From contig NZ_CP024608.1 in assembly GCF_002752675.1 (NCBI RefSeq), positions 6,572,001 through 6,636,000 of the forward strand: a stretch of 64,000 nt of DNA, given 5' to 3'. Positions 46,148 to 55,222 of this stretch are shown piece by piece. Below the pieces are notes generated by a model, which ran no database searches, was not told the DNA's origin, and saw nothing but the letters and a program-made list of their open reading frames with translations. Position 1 is the first letter of the stretch. Each line of letters starts with the position of its first letter. Position numbers and translations under genes: made by a program. Source of the stretch: Massilia violaceinigra. Lineage in GTDB: Bacteria; Pseudomonadota; Gammaproteobacteria; Burkholderiales; Burkholderiaceae_D.

Positions 46148-46849
46148 TTATTCGCTTTTCGGGCGGCCGGTCTTGAGCTGCGGAAGGCTCGACAGCACCT
46201 TTTGCAGGGTGGCGATATCGAGGTCGCTGATCAGCGCCACGCCGATGCGCAGCAATTCGCTTTTCTTGATCTCGAAGCCGGCTTTCAGGCAGGCTTTCTT
46301 GACCTGGCCGAGCACCGCGTACTCCTGCTCCGGCATGGTGAAGCTGTCGCGCACCAGCTTGGCCTTGCGCGCCTTGTCGCGCGTGCCAACGTCGGCATCG
46401 CCATCCGGCGCGACGCCCGCTGCCAGCTTCGGCGCCGGCTTGGCGGCCTTGCCGGTGATGCTTTTCGCTGCCGGTTTGGACGCGGTTTTTGCCGGCGCAG
46501 CCGCTGGCGCCTTCGATGCCGCCTTCGGTGCTGCTTTCGGTGCCGCCTTCGGTGCTGCCTTCGCTGCTGCCTTCGCTGCTGTTTTCGGTACTGCCTTCGC
46601 TGCTGCCTTGGCGCGTGCAGGCGCAACCGCCTTCACCGGTTCCTTGGCTGCGGCGCTCTTGCGCACGGCCGGCTTGACCTCGGCCTCGGCCTTGGCCGGG
46701 CTACGGGTCGGTACCGCCTTCTTCACCGCTGCCGCCGCCGCGCCAGCCGTCTTTTTCGGCGCCGTCTTGACAGCGCGCGTTGCCGGGGCGGCCGCCTTCA
46801 GCTCCGCGATCGTGTGTCCGTTGGTTTTTTCGCTTGCAGTCTTGGCCAT
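46148..46849 (-). CDS. Histone H1-like Lys/Ala/Pro-rich protein with conserved C-terminal domain
   Basis: 233 residues from the ATG at 46849 with GGAG seven bases upstream. Residues about 20-150 are a low-complexity Lys/Ala/Pro tail (repeats of KAAPKAAP and KAAAK), like bacterial H1/AlgP-type proteins that bind DNA. The last 70 or so residues form a distinct domain (FTMPEQEYAVLGQVKKACLKAGFEIKKSELLRIGVALISDLD) that looks like a ribbon-helix-helix-type module. Probably a nucleoid-associated or regulatory DNA-binding protein. Confidence 0.82.
   Translation of the reverse strand: MAKTASEKTNGHTIAELKAAAPATRAVKTAPKKTAGAAAAAVKKAVPTRSPAKAEAEVKPAVRKSAAAKEPVKAVAPARAKAAAKAVPKTAAKAAAKAAPKAAPKAAPKAASKAPAAAPAKTASKPAAKSITGKAAKPAPKLAAGVAPDGDADVGTRDKARKAKLVRDSFTMPEQEYAVLGQVKKACLKAGFEIKKSELLRIGVALISDLDIATLQKVLSSLPQLKTGRPKSE
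46511..46609. repeat. Short tandem repeats in the H1-like gene
   Basis: About eight units of 12 bp, based on GGTGCTGCCTTC with single-base variants, encode the KAAP-type tail on the minus strand. Length change here would keep the frame. Confidence 0.8.
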
Positions 46850-47036
46850 TGAATAACTCCGTCTTGATATCGATTTAAACAGTATATACGATTTACTCAA
46901 TTGCCGACGCGCAGCACTTTTCTTGAGTTCGTACAACCTTACGGCAACTTGACGCCGAATATCGCACAACTGGCCGCGCCAAGCTCCGGATATTGAGCTG
47001 GATCACATTCCATGCGGAAATATTTGCACGCTGACG

Positions 47037-50000
47037 TCATTCGGCCGCGCGTCCGCATGTCGCTTCGCCAACTGAGGCGTCCGCCGCCAGTTCCGGGAAG
47101 CGCCGCAGCAGGTCGCGCACCTTGGCCTGGGCGCCCCAGGCATCCCAGGCCCGCAGCGCGCGGCGGCCGTAGTCGATGGCATCAAAGGCGGCGCCGCGTT
47201 CGCGGCAGCAGGCCGCCGCCAGTTCGCAGGCCAGCGCCGCGTTCTGCACGAAGCCGCCCTCCATGGCCGCCGCGATGGCATCCTCGTAGCCGCGCATGGC
47301 GCCCGCCGGATTGCCGTCGATGCGCGCCAGTTCGGCGCCGACCAGCAGGTGGCGGCTGGCGAAATTGACCGGGCACGAACCCGCCCAGCCGGCCAGCAGC
47401 GCGTGCTTGTCGCACACCGCTTCGAGCAGGCGCCGCCGCCGCGCCGGCGGCGCCGTGCGGTACACCGCCGTCATCGCCAGCGCATGATAGAAATGATGCG
47501 TGGTCTCGTTGAGCGAGGCCAGGAAAAAATGCAGGTTGGCCGCCGCTGCCTCGGATGCCGCCAGCGCCTCCTCGTAACGCCCGAAAGCGAACGCCAGCAC
47601 CTGCTGCATCAGCAGATAGCGCGCGCGCGACGCGCCGAAACTGCCCTGGCCGATGACGGCAATGGCGCCGGCCGCGCCGTCTTCGCCATGCCCATCCTCG
47701 CCCATCAGGGTCAGCGCGAGTTGCTCGTAGCCGCGCAACAGGCGCACCAGCGCGTGGTTGCCGTGGCGCCGCGCGAAGCCCTGGTAGTGCTCCGCCATCC
47801 GGCGTACATCGGCCAGCGGCAACCCGGCCTCGAACGCATTCCAGGTCGCGACGTGGGCCGAATAACCGGCGTGCGGCAGGTCGCCGGCGCGCTCGCAACT
47901 GGCAAAAGCCTGCTCGAGCGGTGCCACGCTGGCGGCGATCGGATCGCGCCACGAGTGGATATAGGCCGCGTGCACGAAGCGCAGGCGCCCGCTGCGCTTG
48001 GACGGCGGCGCATTGAACTGCACCTGTTCGATGGCCAGCGCCGAAAACGCAAACGCATCCTCGACCGCGCCCAGGGACACCAGCAGGATCGCGTAGCGCG
48101 AGTAAATCATGCAGCTCGACTCGCTGCTCCCGTGCGTGAGCGTGTAATTGAGCGCCTTGGCGGCCAGCAGAAAATACAGTTCGGGACGCACCGCGAACAC
48201 GGGCGAACCGATATCGGACAGCAGCTCGGTCACGATCGCCACTTCCGGATCGGTGCTGGCCGGCTCGTCGCGCAGGCTGTCGATGCTGCGCCCGGCCATG
48301 CGCGCGTCGATGGCGGCGCGTTCCTCGCGCAGGGCCCAGTCGATTTCAGCGCGCGTGGCCGGGAAGGTCACGCCGAACAGCGCCAGCGCATCGAGGGCCA
48401 CCGCCACCGCCTGGTCGAAACGTTCGCGCAGCTGGTACACGGCCACGCGCAGCAGCGCCACGCGCGCCAGGTCGATGCGCGAACGGGACTGCTCGACCAG
48501 CAGCTCGAACAGGCGCCCGGCGCGCTCCAGGTGGCCGCACAGGTATTCGCATTCGGCCAGCGCGGCGTACATGGCGTAGGTGCCGTCGAGGTCATCTTTC
48601 CAGGCGCGCGCCGGCGTCAGCGCGGCCGCCAGCGAAAAGTAATTGCGCGCCGAATCGTAGGCGATGGCGTTGCGCGCGCGCGTGCCGGCCAGCGCGTTCA
48701 GGCGCGCCAGCTCGCGCAGTTCGGCCGTGTCGCGCATGGCCGCGCGCGCGCGGTTCAGGTGGTGCACGATGTCGAACACGTGCTTGTCGAGCGAACCGGG
48801 CGCCACGTTTTCCAGCAGCAGGCGCCCGATATGCAGGTGGCGCTCGGGCAGCGAGGATGCCGCGATCATCGAATACGCGCCCTCCTGCACCCGGTCGTGG
48901 GCAAAGCGGTAGTTGCCCGGCTCGCGCACGATCAGCCCGAGGCGCGCGGCCGGCCACAGATATTCGTCCGTTTCCAGCAGCGACATGCCCGACACCAGCG
49001 CGATCGTATCGAGTCCGCAATCGGGCCCAAGGCAGGCCAGCAGCTTGACCAGGTCGAGCGTGCAGCCGGGCAGCTGGCCCAGGCGCGCCACCATCAGCTC
49101 GACCACGTTGTCCGAGAACTCGCGGGCCTGGATCGCTTGCGCATCCCACTCCCAGCACGCGGCGCTGTCACTGAAGCGCAGCAGGCGGTTTTCGCCCAGG
49201 CGGGTCAGGAACTGCAAGGTGAAAAACGGATTGCCGGCCGTCTTGGGGAACACCAGCGCCGCCAGCGGGGCCGCTTCGGCGCTATCGCAATCGAGCGCCG
49301 CGGCCACCAGTTCGCAGGCCTCGGCGCGGTCGAGCGCTTCAAGCACCACCTCGCGCACCTGCGCGCCGTTGGCCAGCATGGCGTCGCGCGGCAGCGCCAT
49401 CGGATGCGCGCCGCTCGCCTCGCGCGTGCGCCAGGCGCAGATCGCCAGCATGTGGTCCATGCCGCGGTGGGTCAGCAGGTGCGACAGCAGTTTCAGGCTG
49501 GCCGGATCGATCCACTGGACGTCGTCAAGACATAGCAGCAGCGCCGTGCCGGGACGGCGGCACGCTTGCAGGAAGCGCCGAAACACGCCATCGAAGCGGC
49601 TCTGCGCTTCTGGAGGCGCCAGCGGCGGCGGGCTGGCGTGCTCGCCGATCACCATCGCCAGCTCGGGAATGAGGTCGAGCATCAGGCGCGCGTTGGGGCC
49701 GAGGGCCTCCCGCAGCGCGGCGCGCCAGGCCGCCAGCGCGGCCGGCTCCTCGCGCAGGCGTTCGCGCACCAGCCCCTGGAAAGCCTGGGCCAGGGTGGCG
49801 TACGGGATGTCGCGCTGGCGCTGGTCGAATTTGCCGGCGATGATGGTGGCGCCCTGGGCCGCGTCGGAGCGGCGCAGGGCCGCCACCAGGGCCGACTTGC
49901 CGGTGCCGGCGCGTCCCGACACCAGTACCAGCTGGGGCGCGCCGCCGGCGGCCGCGTGGCGCAAGGATTCGTCCAGCAGCGCCAGTTGCGGCGCGCGCCC

Positions 50001-50789
50001 GACCAGCGCCGCCGGAATGCGCACGCGCAGGGCGCCGTCGTGGCAGCCCAGCACGAAGGGCTCGACCCGGCCCTGCGCTTCGAGCATCGAACGGCAGTGC
50101 TGCAGGTCGGCGTACAGCCCGGCCGCGCTCTGGTAGCGCTGCGCCGGGTCGGCGGCCAGCAGCCGCGCGACGATCGAAGAACAGATGCGGTCCACGCCCG
50201 GACGGCGCCGGTGCGGCGCGAGCGGCCCGGGCGCGCCGTCGCCGCCTGCCTGCGCCGCGGCGCCGCACAGCATGTGATACAGGATCAGGCCGAGGCGCAC
50301 CAGGTCGGCCTGGGGGTCGTCCGGACCATTGAGCGGCGTGGCCATGCCGAAGCCGGTCAGGCGCACCCCGGCGGTGGCCGGATCGAACAGGATATGGTGG
50401 GCGGCGAGGTCGCGGTGGACCAGGCGGCTGTGGTGCGAATACGACACTGCCAGCGTGATCGCGGCCGCCTGCGCCAGGAAATCGGGCAGATCGAGGGGCG
50501 TTGCGGACAGGTCGAGCGGCGCGCCGCCGCTGTCGGCCAGCACCAGGGTGGCGCTTGCGTGGCCATGCAGCAGCGCCAGCGGCGTGGCGGCCCAGGCGCC
50601 GTCGAGCACCTCGCGCAGGGCGTATTCGTGCTCCAGGAGCGCAGTAGCATGGGGCGCCGCGCCGTGCGCTGCCAGCAGCAGCACCGGCAAGCGGTCGGCG
50701 TCGCGCGCCGCGCGCAGCAGGACGAACTGCTCGTCCGCGCGCAAGGTATCGATCACGGTGTATCCGTCCGGGGCCTGGGTCAAGGTCAC
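47037..50789 (-). CDS. Pseudokinase-AAA ATPase-TPR signalling protein
   Basis: 1250 residues. The N-terminal 230 or so residues are protein-kinase-like, but key residues are lost: HRDL is followed by AAHH rather than KPxN (near 122), the DFG position reads GFG, and no VAIK-type lysine is seen. A large STAND-type ATPase follows (GRAGTGKSALV near 295, LLCLDDVQWID near 425), then helical TPR-like sequence to the end. Proteins of this plan often continue into GAF, histidine kinase or cyclase domains, absent here. It is likely a signalling scaffold. Apparently monocistronic, divergent from the metzincin gene. Confidence 0.87.
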   Translation of the reverse strand: MTLTQAPDGYTVIDTLRADEQFVLLRAARDADRLPVLLLAAHGAAPHATALLEHEYALREVLDGAWAATPLALLHGHASATLVLADSGGAPLDLSATPLDLPDFLAQAAAITLAVSYSHHSRLVHRDLAAHHILFDPATAGVRLTGFGMATPLNGPDDPQADLVRLGLILYHMLCGAAAQAGGDGAPGPLAPHRRRPGVDRICSSIVARLLAADPAQRYQSAAGLYADLQHCRSMLEAQGRVEPFVLGCHDGALRVRIPAALVGRAPQLALLDESLRHAAAGGAPQLVLVSGRAGTGKSALVAALRRSDAAQGATIIAGKFDQRQRDIPYATLAQAFQGLVRERLREEPAALAAWRAALREALGPNARLMLDLIPELAMVIGEHASPPPLAPPEAQSRFDGVFRRFLQACRRPGTALLLCLDDVQWIDPASLKLLSHLLTHRGMDHMLAICAWRTREASGAHPMALPRDAMLANGAQVREVVLEALDRAEACELVAAALDCDSAEAAPLAALVFPKTAGNPFFTLQFLTRLGENRLLRFSDSAACWEWDAQAIQAREFSDNVVELMVARLGQLPGCTLDLVKLLACLGPDCGLDTIALVSGMSLLETDEYLWPAARLGLIVREPGNYRFAHDRVQEGAYSMIAASSLPERHLHIGRLLLENVAPGSLDKHVFDIVHHLNRARAAMRDTAELRELARLNALAGTRARNAIAYDSARNYFSLAAALTPARAWKDDLDGTYAMYAALAECEYLCGHLERAGRLFELLVEQSRSRIDLARVALLRVAVYQLRERFDQAVAVALDALALFGVTFPATRAEIDWALREERAAIDARMAGRSIDSLRDEPASTDPEVAIVTELLSDIGSPVFAVRPELYFLLAAKALNYTLTHGSSESSCMIYSRYAILLVSLGAVEDAFAFSALAIEQVQFNAPPSKRSGRLRFVHAAYIHSWRDPIAASVAPLEQAFASCERAGDLPHAGYSAHVATWNAFEAGLPLADVRRMAEHYQGFARRHGNHALVRLLRGYEQLALTLMGEDGHGEDGAAGAIAVIGQGSFGASRARYLLMQQVLAFAFGRYEEALAASEAAAANLHFFLASLNETTHHFYHALAMTAVYRTAPPARRRRLLEAVCDKHALLAGWAGSCPVNFASRHLLVGAELARIDGNPAGAMRGYEDAIAAAMEGGFVQNAALACELAAACCRERGAAFDAIDYGRRALRAWDAWGAQAKVRDLLRRFPELAADASVGEATCGRAAE

Positions 50790-51515
50790 CTCTTATTTTT
50801 GTCGTACAAACGCCGTTCTCCGTTCAGGCGTTGGCAATTATGCCACTACTGATGGATGTTTGATACAAAAATCCGGCGCCAACCGACCCCGCAATATTGC
50901 TAGGCTTGCCAAACCGCTTCCCCTGTGCAGGCCCGCCAGCAAAGGCTGGGCTGGGCCGCTCGGGCGATTGCAAAGCGCAAGGCGGCTCCATGGACAGCCC
51001 TCGCGCCGCACGGCCCAGGCGGGCCTTGCTCAGTGCAGCTCGCCGGAGCACATGGCGAAATATCCTTTATCGCAACGAAACCACAGCCACTTGCCCTGCC
51101 TCCCTTTCCGTGCGAGCGATCGGCTCACTTCAACCGGCCGCCAACCGTGGCGCAGCGCCGCGTCCGACATGGCTGACTTAAGCGCTTGACGCAGATCGCT
51201 TCTTCACGTTTTCAGCGTTCTAGACTAAGTCTCATGTCGTGCCGCTTCTTGAAACAAAATGTGAAGGAGAAATATATATTTTTATGCGCACACTTTCAAG
51301 ATGGAGAGCATCCAGCGCTGCTGCCTGGTGCTCGACGATCCAGGCATGCCTGCGTTCTGTCCCATGCTTTACATCACCACAGCAGGCCGGGCCGCCGAGG
51401 CGTATCGACCAAAAGGGACTATCGAACCCATGTGGTGACACGCGGATTTCATGATCTTGTCGCCGGCCAGGACTCATGCCATGCGACGGGTAACTCAGTC
51501 AGGGAGGTCATTACC
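50790..51515. other. Long intergenic region with candidate promoter for the protease gene
   Basis: 726 bp between divergent genes. TTGAAA at 51249 and TATATA at 51273 (18-bp spacer) form a plausible promoter for the metzincin gene, giving a leader of about 230 bases. Short frames at 50925-51176 and 51282-51454 have no supporting family or bias. Otherwise nothing is seen. Confidence 0.4.
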
Positions 51516-53141
51516 ATGTGGCGACGTTTTCTCAGTATCTGCTTCCTTGCTTCCAGCCTGGTCGCCGCTTCAAGCGAGGCCCGGCCATTCCGCGGTTCGA
51601 CCAAAATCCACGTGCTGCTTTGCCAGAGTGCGGATGACGGCGCCGCCCTGCGGACGGCGGACTATTATCGCAGGCTCTTGTTTACTCCCGGTAACGGCGG
51701 CCTCGCGGACTGGTGGCACGACATCTCGTACGTCAACTTCAATAATGCGGGGTCGGAAGTGCATGGCTGGTACCGTATGTCGCAAACTACCGGGCAACTG
51801 CAGGCGCTCAATCGGTCGGACAAGATCAATGCCTGCGTCGAAGCGGCGCGGACCGCGCCATCCGGTGCGCTGACCGTGCCACCGGGTGCGATCCGCTACA
51901 TCGTGACCTCGCCAGGGATCGACGCCTTCGGGTGGAACGGCGGCGCGTTCATGGCGTTCGACTTCGAGGTCGGCCTGGCAGTGCACGAAGGAGGCCACGG
52001 GATCGGCCTCAATCACACCTTCTCCAACAATCCCGACTACCGTAACGTCGATTGGGCCGCCATCGGCGAGTACGACGATCCGTGGGACGCCATGAGTTGG
52101 GCCAACAGCTATGTTGCGACCACACCGTTCGGCGCCGCTCCGGCAGCCCTGGTGGCGCCGCACCTCGATCGCATGGGATGGCTGCCGCGCTCGCGCATCG
52201 CGGTGCACGCGGCAAACGGCGCGTCGGAGGCCATCTATACGCTTGCGGCCACCAATCACCCCGAAGCGTCCGGCGCGCTGCTGGTGCGCGTGCCCTTTGC
52301 CCCGGACGATCTCTTCCGCTACTACACCATCGAATTCATCCGTAAAGATCGCTGGAGCGCGGGCATCCCGGCAGACACCGTACTGATCCACGAAGTAAAG
52401 CGCAACCGCGACGCCGCCGGGGTGCCGGTGGGGGAGCAGATTGCGTGGCTCCAGCGCGACCTGGCGCGCGCCGACAAGGCCCCGGCGCAGGCGCTCGATG
52501 CCAACGGCGTGCAGATCAGGGTATTGTCGATCAACCCGGCCACGAACCAGGCGACGGTGAGCGTGCGCTCCGAGATGGCGGCGCGCTGTCTGATGGGCTT
52601 CGTGTGGCGTGAAGCCCAACCCGGCGACCTGGTCTGCGTGCCCCCGGCCGAGCGCGCCGAAACCAGGCAGGAGAACGCCGAGGCGGCAAGCCGCAGGGAA
52701 CCGGGCGGGGGCGCCTACGGTCCGAACACCTGCCGCTCCGGGTTCGTGTGGCGCGAGGCATTCGACGGCGACGCTGTCTGCGTGCCGCCCGCCTCGCGCA
52801 CGCGCGCCAGGGCAAGCAACGCGCAGGCCGGCGCGCGCGCCAATCCCGCCCGCATAGCCTACGGGCCGAACACCTGCCAGAGCGGATTTGTCTGGCGCGA
52901 GGCCGACGATGTTGACTGGGTGTGCGTGTCCCCCGCCGCACGGCAACAAGCCCGCGACGACAACGCGCTGGCATCCTCGCGCCGCCAGCCCGGCGGCGGC
53001 GCCTACGGTCCGAATACCTGCGACTCCGGGTTCGTGTGGCGTGAAGCCTTCCCGGACGACGTTGTGTGCGTGCCTCCGGCAAGCCGTGCCGCCGCCCGCG
53101 CCGACAACGCGGCGGCGCCGACGCGGCTGATGATACCGTAA
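51516..53141 (+). CDS. Secreted metzincin-type metalloprotease with four C-terminal Cys repeats
   Basis: 541 residues from the ATG at 51516 with AGGGAGG upstream. A signal peptide (about 1-22) leads into a catalytic domain with HEGGHGIGLNH at 157-167, which fits HExxHxxGxxH, and a Met-turn candidate at Met193 in WDAMSW. This combination marks zinc metzincins. The C-terminal 180 residues are four units with an exact 48-residue period (Cys358, 406, 454, 502), each with GFVWREA and VCVPPA and two cysteines. The product should be exported. A small exported PepSY-like protein is encoded 39 bp downstream. Confidence 0.85.
   Translation: MWRRFLSICFLASSLVAASSEARPFRGSTKIHVLLCQSADDGAALRTADYYRRLLFTPGNGGLADWWHDISYVNFNNAGSEVHGWYRMSQTTGQLQALNRSDKINACVEAARTAPSGALTVPPGAIRYIVTSPGIDAFGWNGGAFMAFDFEVGLAVHEGGHGIGLNHTFSNNPDYRNVDWAAIGEYDDPWDAMSWANSYVATTPFGAAPAALVAPHLDRMGWLPRSRIAVHAANGASEAIYTLAATNHPEASGALLVRVPFAPDDLFRYYTIEFIRKDRWSAGIPADTVLIHEVKRNRDAAGVPVGEQIAWLQRDLARADKAPAQALDANGVQIRVLSINPATNQATVSVRSEMAARCLMGFVWREAQPGDLVCVPPAERAETRQENAEAASRREPGGGAYGPNTCRSGFVWREAFDGDAVCVPPASRTRARASNAQAGARANPARIAYGPNTCQSGFVWREADDVDWVCVSPAARQQARDDNALASSRRQPGGGAYGPNTCDSGFVWREAFPDDVVCVPPASRAAARADNAAAPTRLMIP
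52587..53141 (+). repeat. Four 144-bp repeats in the protease gene
   Basis: Units begin at 52587, 52731, 52875 and 53019, the last incomplete. Each encodes a 48-residue module with the pattern C-x2-GFVWREA-x4-D-x-VCV-x-PA-x-R, often followed by PGGGAYGPNT. Confidence 0.88.
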
Positions 53142-53180
53142 GCGCCATTCCTTCCGCTCTTTACCGTGGAGTCCAAGCCC

Positions 53181-53600
53181 ATGAAAACCACTTTCTCCCT
53201 GCTCGTGCTGATGGCCGCATGCGCGAGCTTGCCTTCCCCGGCCGCCGCCCATGACGACGACCCGCGCGGCGCCAAGCCGCGCATCGGCTTGATCTCGAAC
53301 GATGTCGCCCTCCAGCGCTTGCGGGCGGCCGGCGTGCCAGGAGCAACCGTGATCAAGCGGGAACAAGGCGTGATCGTGCTGCGCGCCTCCATCGACGGCA
53401 AGCCGGTCACGGTGCACATGGACGCCCTCAACGGAAACATGGTCGATCCGGGCAATCCGGCCCGCCGCATCGCCACTCCCGGCATCGGGCGCTTGCCTCC
53501 GATGGTCTCGGTACCGCAATTGAGGGTGCCCAGGGCGCGCCTGAGCGAGCCGGACCTGATGCGCGAGGCCGCTGCCCCGGCCCCGGCCCTGGAAAAATAG
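53181..53600 (+). CDS. Small exported protein, PepSY-like
   Basis: 139 residues from the ATG at 53181 with GTGGAG upstream. Signal peptide to about residue 23 (PAAAH). The middle (LQRLRAAGVPGATVIKREQGVIVLRASIDGKPVTVHMDALNGNMVDPG, residues 44-92 or so) follows the PepSY pattern of a helix, then strands ending in a VxxDAxxGxV motif. PepSY domains often inhibit or chaperone secreted proteases, and the gene directly follows a secreted metalloprotease in the same orientation. The family assignment is mine by eye. Confidence 0.65.
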   Translation: MKTTFSLLVLMAACASLPSPAAAHDDDPRGAKPRIGLISNDVALQRLRAAGVPGATVIKREQGVIVLRASIDGKPVTVHMDALNGNMVDPGNPARRIATPGIGRLPPMVSVPQLRVPRARLSEPDLMREAAAPAPALEK

Positions 53601-53605
53601 CGCCA

Positions 53606-53627
53606 GCCCGGCACTCGTGTGCCGGGC
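53606..53627. terminator. Hairpin between convergent PepSY-like and Ppx genes
   Basis: GCCCGGCAC and its exact complement around a TCGT loop, 5 bp after the upstream stop and 5 bp before the opposing stop. Confidence 0.6.
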
Positions 53628-53632
53628 GCCTC

Positions 53633-55102
53633 CTATGGAACGCTGCGCACGCTGAAATCGATGCCCACCTCGTCCCACCATTCCTGCTCTTTTTCGATCC
53701 AGTACGACACGGTCGGGTGGCTGCCCACCCATTCGCGCCGGATCTCGAGATCGATCCGGTTCTTCATGCGCAGCTTGAGTTCATCGGCGTCGGCGTCGAT
53801 GCGCGCATGCATCAGCAGGATCGCCACGCGCAGCGCCAGCACCGCCTTGGCGAAGTCGGTGTCGCTCAGCGCCTCGGCCACCTTGCGCAGATTGCCCTTC
53901 TGGGCCAGGATCAATTTGCCCATGACGCGCTGCTCGCGCGTGGTAAACCCCGGCAGGTCGGCGTTCTCGATCATGTAGGCTGCATGCTTGTGGTAGCCGG
54001 TCTGCGACACCACCATGCCCATTTCATGCAGCAGCGCGCTCCAGCGCAGCAGCTTGGCGCAGCCGTCGCCGGCCGGCTTGAGTTGCGCGTACATGGCGCT
54101 GGCCAGCGCCGCCACGCGCGCGCCGCGGTCATCGTCGACATGGAATTTGCGCGCCAGCGCCACCACCGATTCCTCGCGCCGGTCGCGCTGCATCGAGCGC
54201 AGGTACAGGTCCCACATGACGCCCATGCGCAGGCCCGCCTCGACCGGCTGCATGACATCGATATCGAGTTCGCGCAGCAGCGCGATCAGGATCGCCAGCC
54301 CGCCGATGATGGTGCTGGCGCGGTCCGGACGCAGGCCCGGCATGTCGATGCGCGCCACCTGCCCGAACGCGATGAAGCGCAGCTTGAGCGCATCGAGTCC
54401 GGCGGCGGAGAGTTTGCCGTCGCCCAGGCAGTTCTTGGCGATGATGTCGGCGATCGCCCGGATCGTGCCCGAGGAACCGTAGGCCTGCTTCCAGAATTGC
54501 GGATGGTAGGGCGGCGCGGCATCCTCGAAGTGGCTGCGCGCCGACAGGATGGCCGCCTCGAACGAGACCGCGTCGATCCGCCCGCCGACGAAAAACGACA
54601 GGCTTTGCTTGACCGTGCCGATGCTGAACGACTCGACCCGCTCGATGTCCGGGCCATGCCCGAGAATGATTTCGGTCGAGCCGCCGCCGATATCGATCAC
54701 CAGGCGCCGCTCCGAGGCGTCGGCCAGGGTGCTGGCCACGCCCATGTAGATCAGGCGCCCCTCTTCCTCGCCCGAGATGATTTCGATCGGATAGCCGATG
54801 GCTTGCTCGGCGGCCGGCAGGAACGCCGCGCCGTTGCGCGCCACGCGCAAGGTGGAGGTAGCGACCACGCGCACAGCATCGAGCTGCGGGTCGAAGCGGT
54901 AGGCGGCGAGCACCGTCTGGAAATTGCGCAGGCAGGCCAGGGCCGACTGCATGGCCGCCTCGGTCAGGTTGCCCTTGGCGTCGAGCCCGGCGGCCAGGCG
55001 GATCGGCTCGCGCACGCTCTTTAACACGCGGATCGCATCGCCATCGTGCTTGCCTATATGCAAGCGAAAACTATTGGAACCTAAATCTACGGCAGCGTAC
55101 AT
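53633..55102 (-). CDS. ppx: Exopolyphosphatase / guanosine pentaphosphatase (Ppx/GppA)
   Basis: 489 residues from the ATG at 55102 with AGAGG upstream. The ASKHA-fold phosphate loops are visible: AAVDLGSNSFRLHIG at the N-terminus, ISGEEEGRLIYMG near 140 and VIDIGGGSTEIIL near 165. An HD-like C-terminal domain (LLHEMGMVVSQTGYHKHAAYMIE) follows. It removes terminal phosphate from polyphosphate or pppGpp. ppk is not adjacent, unlike in many proteobacteria. It lies alone between a convergent gene and a GGDEF gene. Confidence 0.94.
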   Translation of the reverse strand: MYAAVDLGSNSFRLHIGKHDGDAIRVLKSVREPIRLAAGLDAKGNLTEAAMQSALACLRNFQTVLAAYRFDPQLDAVRVVATSTLRVARNGAAFLPAAEQAIGYPIEIISGEEEGRLIYMGVASTLADASERRLVIDIGGGSTEIILGHGPDIERVESFSIGTVKQSLSFFVGGRIDAVSFEAAILSARSHFEDAAPPYHPQFWKQAYGSSGTIRAIADIIAKNCLGDGKLSAAGLDALKLRFIAFGQVARIDMPGLRPDRASTIIGGLAILIALLRELDIDVMQPVEAGLRMGVMWDLYLRSMQRDRREESVVALARKFHVDDDRGARVAALASAMYAQLKPAGDGCAKLLRWSALLHEMGMVVSQTGYHKHAAYMIENADLPGFTTREQRVMGKLILAQKGNLRKVAEALSDTDFAKAVLALRVAILLMHARIDADADELKLRMKNRIDLEIRREWVGSHPTVSYWIEKEQEWWDEVGIDFSVRSVP

Positions 55103-55222
55103 CGAAGCCTCTTTCTGTATTGTTGTCATCAAGGCTCTCCCGCTGCAAAACCAATCACAGTAACGGAGTTTTATGACGCGGTCATGACCGGCGCCGTCGG
55201 CAATCGCAGTATGCCATCCGCG

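Noticed and set aside
51282..51454. Short ORF starting MRTLSRWRASSAAAW upstream of the protease
   Set aside because: No recognisable features; it probably lies in the leader of the protease transcript.
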